In this document: positions 1 to 10,328 of the stretch, in pieces
Layout: every line of letters starts with the position of its first letter
Numbering within the stretch: the stretch's first letter is position 1
Assembly: GCF_000004075.3 (NCBI RefSeq)
Contig: NC_026659.2
Span: 2,914,001 to 2,978,000, forward strand
DNA length: 64,000 bases
From: Cucumis sativus
Lineage: Eukaryota > Streptophyta > Magnoliopsida > Cucurbitales > Cucurbitaceae
Direction of reading: 5' to 3'
Made by a program: the position numbers and the translations under genes
The notes under the pieces: generated by a model
What the model was told of the DNA's origin: nothing
Databases searched by the model: none
What the model saw: the letters and a program-made list of their open reading frames with translations, nothing else

Positions 1-411
1 CATTATTAATAATAGTTACAGTTGAAACAAGCAAACAGATGGTACAGAGCATTAACAAATAATCAAGTTAGCAATGATCTGTACATCTAGATTCTAGTGC
101 CTAATTGACCAACACTATGGGAGAGAACATGAACCACGAACTATTCACAAATTAAAAATACTAATTATTTTCAGAACAATCATTTTATGGGGGGTGGGCA
201 TCCACTCCAGATAATGTCCATATTGTGAACAAGTTAAAAACATGTTGACCAATTGTAGAAGGCACGTTAAGGTTGATATCCCAAGCACGTTAAACATGAA
301 CTTGACATAAGGGAAGCATTTTAAGAAATAGAAACAATATTCTAAAAGCTCAAAATGTTATTATACGAAGAGATAGAAAGCAAGAGAAAAAATAAATCTA
401 ACACTACTTAC

Positions 412-2177
412 CAGGCCTTGCAATAACCTTCTCTTGTGGCTTTAGCATAATCTGTCAGCATAATATGAGCAAGAAAATTAACAGAGGTGATACTTGAAGA
501 GATACAATAAATATGAAAGAAGTTAACAATGCTCTATCTATGTGACATTAAATGACAATCACAATAGCAATATATAATATACCTGTAGTACTTGGGCTTC
601 ACCACCCAAAATCTGAAAAGGTATCATTGCATCTTGTGGGCTCTACAGCATGGCATAGAACAAACTAATATAAGTAAAATAATAGTAATGCACAACATAC
701 ACTAGATTCCAATTCGACCAAACTTCATTAGAATTATTAAAATACAATCCTTCCAAAGTTTCAAATATTAGAGACGGAAAAAATCAGTTAAAGGTGATCT
801 CTACACCAAGAGGGTGACAAATTTTATTCTAAGTCGTTCATATTTCTCTGCTTTAAATAGGATGGCATCTAATGAATGTTTCCCTGACAGAAACCCATAT
901 CACTTCTTTTTAAGTTTGTTGACATATCACAAACATCCATTCTTTAGTCTAAGAACTGTCATGAGCCAATGTCTAATATTTCTTATTCATCTTTTGGTTT
1001 TTCAAATTAACATTCAGTAATCATGATTTTGGATTATGTCAACGTCAATTTTGAAAGAGTTAGATGCTAGGTGATAAGTAAAATTTTGCCTCTAAAACTA
1101 GCTTCTGGAGTTGAAAGACCCATTTGGCCAATGAGTGGTAATATAAACTAGGTTATAACGACTTAGTTGGTCCCCCTTCCTTTAAAAGGGTGGTTTTGTG
1201 GGCTGGTTTCTTTTTTATGCCCTTGTATTCTTTCATTTCTTTTCTTAACGAAAGTTGTGTTTTCATAAAAATAAAAAACAATAAAAAACTAGGTTATAAC
1301 AACTTTCACATGCAGTCTACACTCTACAAACTTGATCGGGTAGATGGTCAGATCCAACCCAAAGGACCAAAAAGTAATGAGAGATTGTTGGGTTATACCA
1401 CATTGGTTTTACAATGAGTTGGATGTTGATTTGTAAATGCTTAAATATCTCGCCTCTTGAACTACTACTGAGATAAAAAGCCTAATTCCACACTGTCATA
1501 GAGTTCATACTCATACCTCAAACCGATCTATTACACACGTCCATTGTTGACTGACGAATGCATTGCCGTGATACCTTACTATTAAATAAACGTACTGGTC
1601 AACTCATGTTCATAATTCGTTTTGTTGTTTATTAATTTTGAAAGACCAGCACACTCGAGACCAGTGTATAATCTAGGAGCGAAAAGGAATCAATAATTTG
1701 CAAATTCAAGAAAAATCCTGGTGCTCCAAACAATGTATATCTGACATTTGGCCTGTTCGAAGAAAGCTGGAAAGAACATAACTAAAAAATGATTCCCGCA
1801 GACCTATTCGAATCACAAAGTGTCCTCCATCATCAATAAACCCCCCTTTGTTAACAATTTACAAAGCGTGGAAGAAGCCTCCATCGAAATTCAAAATCAA
1901 TGATACCCGAAGGATAGTAAAACCCTTAATCACAAAATTAAAATGCCGAAACCAAACAGGATCAAACCCACCAAATAGACGATCAGGAAAACCAACCTAA
2001 ACTAAGAAATAAGACAAACAATCGAAGTTTTCCATTTCATCTTCCTGAATTTACCTAAACCCTAGCAGGATCCAGAATCAAACTTAAAATTGGAAACATC
2101 AAAATACGAATCAAAGAAGAAGAGAGCACCTGGTAAACATAAGGCTGAATTGGCGTTGAGAAGAACGGAGCAGCCAT
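412..2177 (-). CDS. AIM24-family protein, 5' exons only (gene runs off the left edge)
   Basis: Three coding exons are visible on the minus strand. Exon 1 is 2130-2177 and encodes MAAPFFSTPIQPYVYQ. Exon 2 is 583-642 and encodes SPQDAMIPFQILGGEAQVLQ. Exon 3 is 412-451 and encodes IMLKPQEKVIARPG. All join in frame with GT-AG introns of 1487 and 131 bp. The N-terminus is that of the plant AIM24 (TRAP-like, DUF124) family; yeast AIM24 is a mitochondrial protein affecting cristae/MICOS organisation, while the role of plant members is poorly known. The remaining exons lie left of base 1, and I see no further exon in 1-411. Intron 1 hosts a LINE tail. The start is the first ATG in frame, preceded by a leader reaching roughly to the CTT-rich tract near 2325. 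Confidence 0.86.
1160..1285 (+). mobile_element. 5'-truncated LINE (L1-type) 3' tail with target-site duplication
   Basis: A segment of about 126 bp ends in an A-rich tail (1266-1288). It carries the GGGCTGG...TTTATGCCCTTGTATTC block that I recognise from the 3' ends of plant L1-type LINEs. It is flanked by a perfect 15-bp direct repeat, AAACTAGGTTATAAC, at 1145-1159 and 1286-1300. A long target duplication, an A-rich tail and a missing 5' part are the signature of target-primed reverse transcription. The insertion lies in intron 1 of the minus-strand AIM24 gene, in the opposite orientation to it. It has no coding capacity. Confidence 0.78.
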
Positions 2178-2463
2178 GTTTAAGAAACACTAAATTCAAA
2201 ATTACAAGAGATCGAAACAAGAACAGAAGAGTAGCAATCTAAAACCTAAGCTACCATTGATGCGCCCGAGCGGCAATTCCGAAAGGAAAAATTCATGAAG
2301 AAGTTGAATTGAAACAGACCAGATTCTTCTTCTTCTTCTTCTCCTTTATTTCTTTATTTTCCCTCTTTTTTTATTTTTATGGGAAATTTTGGGAGATACG
2401 AAATGACTATAATAACCTTTTCGAAAAGTGTTAAATGATTGTGTAATTTTGTAAATTAGTGGT

Positions 2464-2780
2464 TTTTTAATGGGCTTATGTGTCTATTGCCAGACAAATT
2501 TCAGGTTTGAGATTTTGTTAATTGGCTCTAATTCTTTTGCTGGCTGCGGCCTATGGGATTTGATGGTGGAGTCCACGTCGGAGTACTTTGGTGACGTTTC
2601 AATGTTTCATTGGTTATAATTTGAACCTCTACGTATTGGATGACACGTGAGCAAGATTTGTGCCTTGATAGCATATCTTTTGGTCTTGCCAAACGACGTC
2701 GTTGATGCGTGAGCCCATATGGCATCGTTTACATTGTTTATGGGCCGGCACAAGATGGGCATTCTTCAAAGCTGGCCCAT
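2464..2780 (-). promoter_or_regulatory. Promoter region of the AIM24 gene: site II cluster, G-box and ACGT palindrome
   Basis: Upstream of the minus-strand start there are four TGGGCY site II elements, counting both strands: 2471-2476, 2712-2717, 2741-2746 and 2774-2779. There is also a G-box CACGTG at 2644-2649 and a perfect 12-bp palindrome AACGACGTCGTT at 2692-2703 with an ACGT core. Site II elements bind TCP factors and are common in plant genes for mitochondria, ribosomes and growth. ACGT-core boxes bind bZIP factors. The region is less AT-rich than its surroundings. No clear TATA box was chosen. Confidence 0.5.
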
Positions 2781-4330
2781 TTAGGGAAGTTGTGATGTAA
2801 CACATGAATCACGATATTTTGGGAGAGTGAAGATTATGTATTTTTATCAAATCATTTCAACATATATATATATATAGTCTATCCTTATAGTATTTGAATT
2901 TTGTTTCGAGGTATCTAATGCACATAAAAAAATGTTGTAAGTAATGTTAAGTAGTAACATGTAAAAAGAACATATGATGTACCAGTTGGGTGAATATCAT
3001 CTATGTTTGGAGGATATTGTGTCCAAAAAAGATGAATTCGGTAATATAAATGATAAGCAATTACACTACAATAGCTATTTGTAATAGTAACAAGATTATA
3101 GTGACTTTCAAACAAGAAAACCATTCAATTGTTCACCTATGTTCTCCTTAGATGCAAGACTGCCTTCCAAATATGACTTGGACTCTGCTTAAGTTGTAAT
3201 ATTAGTGAAAAGTGTTTTAAGTTCTCCTAAGATGGAGATTCCCTTTCAAAAAGACTTAAATTTTCCTCAAGTCGTGAGACTCCCTCTCACTTTAACTTTA
3301 TCTTTCAAAATGAATCAAAAATCAGGCAATTCGTAACTTGGAGTATAGCTTGAAAGAACATTGATTTATTTATTATTCAAACAATGAACACTAGCAACGT
3401 CCAAATTCTTTTTCCCAATAATATTACTCTTTCAAAAATGGTTAATACTTCACATATATAACCAATGGCTCCTTAAAAAATACACGTTGAACTCACAAAT
3501 GAACAATCCTAGCTCTTTCAAAATAGTCACACCCACAAAAGACAAGAGGTTTAAGTAATTGACACAATATAAATTACTCACATCTTTAAAGATTTATGAA
3601 GCGTTTGAGACGACGAGTGACTTATAATAGTATAAGAATTATAATAGTCTATTATAATCTGTGTTTGAGGTGCAAAGTGAATAAATATTTGGAGCTTAAT
3701 GAGAGATGAGGAGTGAGGAGAAGCAAAAAGAGGAGTAAAACAAGTATTATCATAATATTAGGTCCAAACATGAAGTGAGCTAAAACAATCCACTCCACTC
3801 TTACGTAATTTTATAGACAACCAACCCCTTAAATAGTTAATACGCTCTACGTTATTAAATTACAACATATACATATCTCAAAATTTGTAAGTTATGTTTC
3901 AATTGTGTTTTAAACTCCTAAAATTTTAAGTTACTTTGAAAAGAACTTACTAACGTTTTTCTTAAAATGAAAGGTATATCACATTACATCGTCTATGACT
4001 AAGATTAATATTTATTATTATCCCTCATTCAACTCAACTCCAAAGACATCATGCAAGAATAGGTAGCGGAAGAGATGAGCAACAAAGAAAAGAGAGATGA
4101 TAAATGAGAAGCCACGATCTTCCCTATTAGTGTATATTTTTTAATAGATCTACGATCGGTAACTATAATGAGTAGCCATTTTAAAAATAATAACAAGTAT
4201 ATAAAAATATTTTAAAAAAGAATCGCAAGTATTGTAAAGTCGGTTGGTGAATGTTGCTATACACTTAATTATTTTAAATCTAATAGCTATATTTACAACT
4301 AATACTCAGTTGATAGACATTTTTAAGGAA

Positions 4331-4800
4331 AATTGCATCAAATGATAAAAATATTTTAAAAAACAACTTACGACATCTCTTTTTGCATATTGCGAATATG
4401 CCAAATATGACAATTAATTAGGAATATCATATGCTATCGAAGGGTTGTAGATGTTTAAATTTACTACATTTGCAATTTAGAAAATGTAGTGAGACAGACT
4501 TTATTGTCATAAATATTTTTTTTTTGCTATTTTTACCAGTTCTCCTATTTTTTGAAGAAAAATTGCATCAAATGGCAAAAACATTTAGAAAAAACTTATC
4601 ATTGTATCAATTTTTGCATATTGCGAATATGACAAAATTAGTAATATCAAACGGCTATCAATAATTATACAGCTATCAAATGACTATCAAACAATAATAA
4701 TAGAGGTATTAGAAAGTCATTACTTTTAAATTTACTAGTTTTACCAAATATAAATTCTATTATCATAATGTTTTTTACTATTTTTGGAAAAGCCCATTTT
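4331..4800. repeat. Tandem pair of about 230-bp AT-rich repeat units
   Basis: Both units begin with AATTGCATCAAATG, at 4331 and 4561, exactly 230 bp apart. They share, in the same order, 'tttttgcatattgcgaatatg', a short TATCA-rich part, 'aaatttacta' and a 'tattgtcataa'/'tattatcataa' block ending in a T-rich stretch. Related copies in the opposite orientation occur at 32941-33165 and 35755-35970. This is a dispersed non-coding repeat family of unknown class. Confidence 0.6.
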
Positions 4801-4889
4801 TTTTAAATGTCAATTTAAAACATCAAAAATCAAATTGACCAAAGTTTTATCTCTCTTTTCTTATTTTATTTGAAGTATGTAGAGATAAG

Positions 4890-5055
4890 TTAGTTAAACC
4901 ACAAGCTGTACTCCACGAGTTTCCGTAACTACCAATATATCACCAATCACGTGGCGCCAGTTGTATATGACGACACATCCTCTGCCCCGAGGACGCCGTG
5001 GCTTCGCGTATCTAAGTCTAAGTCTAACATTTTGTAAAGTTCTTTTTTGCCACGT
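4890..5055. promoter_or_regulatory. GC-richer island with ABRE/G-box CACGTGGC
   Basis: In otherwise very AT-rich DNA this stretch contains CACGTGGCGCC near 4949, 'ccccgaggacgccgtggcttcgcg' words near 4985-5010, and a tandem TCTAAG word near 5010-5025. CACGTGGC is the classical abscisic-acid response element core bound by bZIP factors. No coding gene is recognisable beside it; a 60-codon minus-strand frame crosses it but shows no family resemblance. It could be a distal element of the GT47 gene, a decayed promoter, or a transposon remnant. Confidence 0.3.
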
Positions 5056-5959
5056 CAAATAATTTGTCTTACACACTCGTTTTTATATTTGAATAAAATT
5101 CTAATAATATACTCATTTCTCTATTTTAAAATATGTTTAATTTTAGTGTACATGCTTTCAAATTGTTAATTTTCAGTTGTATTTTTGGTAAATTATAAGT
5201 TTGGTCCGTCGAAGTTAACTTTTTTTTTAAATTGATTAAATAATTACAATCTTTTATGAAAAAATCATAATATGGGAATGTTTTTTTAAAATTTATAGTA
5301 AAAATGTTAATGAAAAAGATGTAACAAACTAGTTGTTAAGATTAAATTTTGAGATTTATTGAAAATTCATGTGAATTATAAACGAGTGAAAAATAGTTTG
5401 AAACAACTACTTTTATAGGAAGGAGAATGTTTCAAATTTATAAACTACATAAACAAATCTAAATTTGTTTTGTTCTAATTTACTATAATTCATTGCGAAG
5501 ACCATTTTCAAAATGTAATAGTTTTAAAGAATTATAATGGATTAGGATTCACTAATTTTTTCATCATTAAAAGTAGTTCTAAAATTTCATTTTCACAATT
5601 ATTTTAATTTAATTGATGAACGTTAACATGAAAAATTCAACTCAGTGGAAAATAGAAATAGAAATTGGAAGTATAACATACAACTAAACTAAAAACCAAA
5701 ACTTTAAAAGTGATATAGTAATATGAAAAAACCTATTTAAAATTATTACCTAATATCATAATTAATTTATAATAGATAAAAATAGACTACTTAGTATATC
5801 TACGTTGATGTACAATGTACATAATAGTCTATATTGATCTGTGGTGAATGTACGAAAATAGATCAAGCAGTTGTGATTATGATTTTAATTATTTTAATTT
5901 GGTTGAGGCATTCTTTTCTTTAATTTGTACATTGGATCATAAGTCAAAAAAAAGCTGTG

Positions 5960-5971
5960 TGTATATATTAT
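5960..5971 (+). promoter_or_regulatory. Putative TATA box of the GT47 gene
   Basis: GTATATATTATG lies about 25-30 bp upstream of the start of a CT-rich leader segment (5990-6190) typical of plant 5' untranslated exons. The position fits a core promoter for the plus-strand glycosyltransferase gene, but the transcription start is inferred. Confidence 0.4.
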
Positions 5972-5989
5972 GCATAAGAACCGTTCCCG

Positions 5990-7706
5990 CATTTGTCGCC
6001 ACTGTGTAATTTCCCTCCATTTGCTTCCACTCCCTCTGTTTTCCATTTCTGCTCTTCTTTTCTTTTCCCCTTCTTTCTCATTCTTCCTTCATTCTCCATC
6101 CTTTCATATCCTTTCCCGTTTCTGTTCTTCTCTGACTTCATCACCATCTTCATTTTGGTCCAGTTTTCTCTGTTTCCGGCTTTCTGAACCCAGGTATGCA
6201 ATTTGATGTAATGATCTTGTTAATCTTTTTTTTTTCCTTTCTCCACACGTTTTTTTTTCATTTTTTTTTAATTTCTACTCGATTAGCATCGTTTCTGTTT
6301 AGAATTAATTGATTCAACTTTATTTCGACTTTGCATAGCTGAGAAGTACACGATTTTCCAATTTCCGTGCGACTTAAGATTTTGACGGTTGAGAATTATG
6401 AAGTTTTTGATACATAGAATTTGGTGTTTGTTCAATGGGTTTAAATCTTGTGGATGTTTAATTGGAGGGTAATAATCATGTTTCTCTTTGATTACTGCAT
6501 TTTGATTGATACCCTGTATTCTGTATTTTTCATTTTAGATTTTTGGAATTTAAAATTGATTTACATATTTTTATAATAACTAATTGTGTTGGTGATATAT
6601 AATTGAATTTACCCTTACCCACAAGCTTTTGGGTCAATCTACGATTTAAGAAATTGGGTTGTTATTTTCCATTTCTTCGGTTAGCTTTTAATAACAGAGA
6701 TTATAAGCATGTTGTATAGCAGCTTCTTTCAACGGAGATTCTCTCATGAACTGATCACGTGAACTGTGTACCTATATTTTGTTCAATACAGCTCCAGACC
6801 TCTTTTCAGAGAAGTTACTGTTTAGAACTTCTCAAGAGGCGGAATTTTACCATTCATATAACCTTCAAGATCGAAACCTTTCACAACAACTGTAAGCAAG
6901 TGGAGAAGTGAAAGCGAAACTAATTGAACTTAATTGAGAAATATTGGTTAGGAGAACGGGGGATCACGTTTCTCTTATAGTTCTGATAGCCATAACTGAA
7001 AGTCATTTGTGACTTAATTTCCTTTTCCCTCTCAATGGAAATTAGATAATATATAAGATTTGGAGCATGACTTCCCTAATTAATTGAAACTAAATTCAAG
7101 ATGCATATAACTTCCCATGAGTTCAACAACATAGAGGGAAATTGGAAGCTCTAAACTTGGTCAAAGCTATATATTTCAGTCAGCTATGATTAGGTTGATA
7201 TATTTTTAACTTTTACTTCATGATAAACTCTTTTTACATCCTTTTGAAGTTTGAGTAGCCTTAAAGATATTCTTATTCGATGATTTTCTTTTCCCTTGAT
7301 GGGCACTCAATGCTTGCTATATTCTGGGGTTTATTTTAGGCAGTAACACAAAAGACCTGTTTTTAGGAGAAATTGAATGCATGAAATAGAAAATCAACTA
7401 TCCATTTCAAACATCTCATTTATATTGTACCTACTTTCGTACTTGCAGAAATATTCTGTTCAGTCAATATGACTTTAAAAATGTTCATTGGCAGGTGCTG
7501 AAGTCTCATGATATCCGACTGCATTCAATGAGACAGAAAACTTAATTGAGTCCTTTTAAGCTCTGACATCCTTTTAGATGTTGCCTGGCCTTGAATACTT
7601 GTTCCAATGGATTAAACTTCTATATCTGTTCTCACATCACAATGATGCAGTGTTCTAGAACTAGTCTTTCATGGATCGATAGGGTTGCAAACGTTGTTAC
7701 AATGAA
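5990..7706 (+). other. Probable 5' untranslated exon and leader intron of the GT47 gene
   Basis: A pyrimidine-rich, open stretch (5990-6193) ends at CCCAG|GTATGC and is followed by a T-rich intron-like sequence. A good acceptor, TTGGCAG, ends at 7494. The inferred leader intron (6194-7494) is about 1.3 kb and contains a solo LTR at 6587-6651. The last leader bases hold ATGAAATGA at 7702-7710, a two-codon upstream frame whose stop overlaps the main ATG at 7707. Long leader introns are common in plant housekeeping genes. No transcript evidence was available. Confidence 0.45.
6587..6651 (+). mobile_element. Diverged solo LTR of the miniature LTR element family
   Basis: It begins TGTTGGTGATATATAATT exactly like the 71-bp LTRs at 8735 and 8987, keeps the CAAGCTTTTGGG core, and ends GATTTAAGA. 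It is flanked by the 5-bp direct repeat AATTG (6582-6586 and 6652-6656). At 65 bp with internal differences it represents an older or different subfamily. It sits inside the leader intron of the GT47 gene. Confidence 0.6.
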
Positions 7707-10328
7707 ATGAATAAACTATTGCAGCGTTTTTCTCTATACGTAATGAGAGAAGTCTTTAGGATTTCAATAAGTAATAAAATAAATTGGACAAAAGTATGTC
7801 TTATTGGTGCCATTTTGACTGTTGGAGGCATTGCCCTTCAAGTGTTGATACTTCCTTATCCATTGCACACATGGTTCGTTTCTCGACCAGCAACAGTTAT
7901 ATTATATGAATCCATGGAGGAAACCATGGAATTAAATGAAACCCACAAGAATAGTACAGAAAGGGTCCCATTGATACTGTTGAACTCTGTTGTCCTGCAA
8001 AATGCTACAGATCAAATGGTTCAACTTGTTTCAGTGAATCAGGAGAGAGAGACATCTCCTAAAAAAAGAAAATCATCTAGAAGAAGGAAGCATACCAAAT
8101 TGAAAGAGAAGCCAATTATTCTAACTCCTCCTCCTCCACCTAGGAGACCACCCTCTGCATTGGAGGTATGGCAATTTGGAATTTTATTTCCTTTTGTTTT
8201 AATGATAAAGAGTAAAGTTATTGTAATATTCTGATGACCATGTTATGTATATGTAATCCAGAGGCATGTTTGGTCCTTGAAGCCTGTGGAAGCACTTGCT
8301 TATGCAAAGGAGGAGCTTAAGCATGCTCCAACAGTAATAGATGATGCTGATCTGTATGCCCCTTTGTTCTTGAATGTATCTATCTTCAAAAGGTATTTGC
8401 ATCATCAGTACCTCTATTTTAACTTAAATTTGTAAATGAGATTATATAAGTTAAGTATTTTATGATGTCAGAATCTCTTTTACTTTCTATGGTGGTGGGA
8501 GTCAGCTCATGCAAGAAATATTTGAAAAAACAGATAAATAGCGATTAGTATACCATATGGAAAGAGTTGGGAAGCCAGCATCTAAGTTCTAGGAAGCATG
8601 TATGATTCGCAGAGGGAGAAGAATGTTTCCAATAAAGTCCGCTTACTACATTTTTTTTTTATACATGATAATCCTCTGGATTTTGTCTAATTCCTTATAC
8701 ATGCCATTCCCCTTTTCGGTACTCGTAATCAACTTGTTGGTGATATATAATTAAATTTACCTTCAACCACTAGCTTAAGCTTTTGGATGAATTGGTGGTT
8801 TAATATGGTATCAGAGCAGGTGGTCTAGGGAGGTCCTGTGTTCAAGCCACTGCATTGTTGTTTCCTCCCCAATTAAAATCAATTTCCACTTGTTGGGCCT
8901 TTCAAAGATTTCAAACCCAAAAGTGAGGTAAAATTGATTCCACTTGTTGGGCATTTCAAATCTTTCAAGCCCACAAGTGAGGGGAGTGTTGGTGATATAT
9001 AATTAAATTTGCCTTCAACCACTAGCTTAAGCTTTTGGATGAATTGGTGGTTTAATACAACTAACTCCTTTATATTTCCCCAAAATGTCAGGAGTTATGA
9101 ACTGATGGAACTGATACTCAAAGTTTACATATACCGAGATGGATCTAGACCTATCTTTCACACTCCCCATCTGAGGGGAATTTATGCTTCTGAAGGGTGG
9201 TTTATGAAGCTGATGGAGGAAAACAGGCAGTTTGTCACCAAAGACCCAGAAAAGGCGCACTTATTTTATCTTGCATATAGTTCTCGTCAGCTGCAGACGG
9301 CTCTTTATGTGCCTGATTCTCACAACATGAAACCATTGTCAATATACCTGAGGGACCATGTGAATTGGATTGCTGGAAAGTATCCATATTGGAACCGCAC
9401 ACACGGCTACGATCATTTCCTTGTTGCTTGTCATGACTGGGTGAGAAGCCTATTTCTTCATCTCAGATTTCTTTGAGTGTATTAAATCACCAATTGACCC
9501 AAAAGCCTACATTTACCGATGAGTTATTATATTTAATTATATCAGCACTTAAACAGACTGGCAACTGGCAGAGATTGCTGAAGCCACTACTCTTATGGTT
9601 AACCATTTTCTTTCTTTTGATGTGTCACAAACTTTCTGCAGGGCCCCTATACTGTCAATGAACATAGAGAACTTAGCCAACACACCATAAAGGCTTTATG
9701 CAATGCTGATCTCTCAGAAGGGGTTTTCAAACTTGGGAAGGATGTTTCCTTGCCAGAAACTACTATAAGGACACCAAGGAAACCACTTAGGAATGTTGGT
9801 GGGAAAAGGGTATCACAGCGGCCAATTCTTGCTTTCTTTGCTGGGAACATGCATGGGAGAGTCCGTCCAATACTTCTGAAGCATTGGAATGACAAAGATG
9901 ATGATATTAGAGTTTATGGACCTTTGCCACTGAGAGTCTCCCGTAAGATGACATATATACAACATATGAAGTCAAGCAAATACTGCATATGTCCAATGGG
10001 ATACGAAGTGAACAGCCCAAGGATAATTGAAGCCATTTACTATGAATGTGTCCCGGTAATTATTGCTGATAATTTTGTGCTTCCTTTTAGTGAGTTTCTT
10101 GATTGGAGTGCATTCTCTGTGGTAGTGGCTGAAAAGGATATTCCCAAGTTGAAGGAGATTCTAACGGCTATCCCATTGAAGAGATATCTTACAATGCAGA
10201 TAAATGTGAAGATGGTTCAGAAACACTTTCTTTGGAACCCAAAACCCCTTAAGTATGATTTGTTTCACATGGTTCTGCACTCAATTTGGTTTAGTAGACT
10301 GAATCTGTTTCCAATCCCTCGGACATAA
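7707..10328 (+). CDS. GT47 (exostosin-family) glycosyltransferase, four coding exons, 541 aa
   Basis: Exons: 7707-8165, 8262-8392, 9092-9440 and 9642-10328, all with GT-AG borders and in frame. The product is a type II Golgi membrane protein. A short basic N-terminus is followed by one transmembrane segment at about residues 30-52, then a variable stem rich in Lys/Arg and Pro (110-150), then the exostosin-like GT47 domain (about 200-520). Recognisable GT47 stretches include SYELMELILKVYIY, FFAGNMHGRVRP, and the donor-site region SSKYCICPMGYEVNSPRIIE followed by YYECVPVIIADNFVLPF. It resembles the 'probable glycosyltransferase At5g03795/At3g07620' group, which probably builds cell-wall polysaccharides; donor and acceptor are not known. 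Intron 2 (8393-9091) carries a complete miniature LTR element. The gene converges with the ACX1 gene downstream. Confidence 0.9.
8735..9057 (+). mobile_element. Complete TRIM/SMART-type miniature LTR retroelement, 323 bp
   Basis: Two 71-bp direct repeats (8735-8805 and 8987-9057) differ at a single base and start TGTTGG. The internal part is 181 bp. Immediately after the 5' repeat is TGGTATCAGAGC (8806-8817), the primer-binding site complementary to the 3' end of initiator tRNA-Met. Immediately before the 3' repeat is the purine tract AAGTGAGGGGAG (8975-8986). The element is flanked by the 5-bp target duplication CAACT (8730-8734 and 9058-9062). The repeats end in ATA instead of the usual CA. 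It has no coding capacity, so it depended on enzymes from another element. Inside there is an imperfect direct repeat (about 8886-8930 and 8940-8984). Confidence 0.93.

Larger units (their letters stand above)
2781..5950. other. AT-rich intergenic region
   Basis: No convincing gene was found; the open frames here are short and have no recognisable family. It holds a tandem 230-bp repeat (4331-4800), a GC-richer island (4890-5055), short AT microsatellites near 2862-2876, and a stretch at 3590-3800 with repeated 'tataatagtct'-like words, which resembles decayed non-autonomous transposons common in cucurbit-type genomes. It lies between the divergent AIM24 (-) and GT47 (+) genes. Confidence 0.5.

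Noticed and set aside
5968-6206. Overlapping open frames of 64-78 codons on both strands in the GT47 leader
   Set aside because: They are caused by CT-rich composition with few stops and show no protein character; the region fits an untranslated exon.
8820-8860. tRNA-like words after the primer site of the 323-bp element
   Set aside because: Only the 12-base primer complement is convincing; no cloverleaf could be formed, so no tRNA gene is called.
9009-9091. Frame that reads from the 3' LTR into GT47 exon 3 and could suggest an alternative start
   Set aside because: It begins inside the inserted element and would skip the membrane anchor; the spliced reading from exon 2 restores the family sequence exactly.
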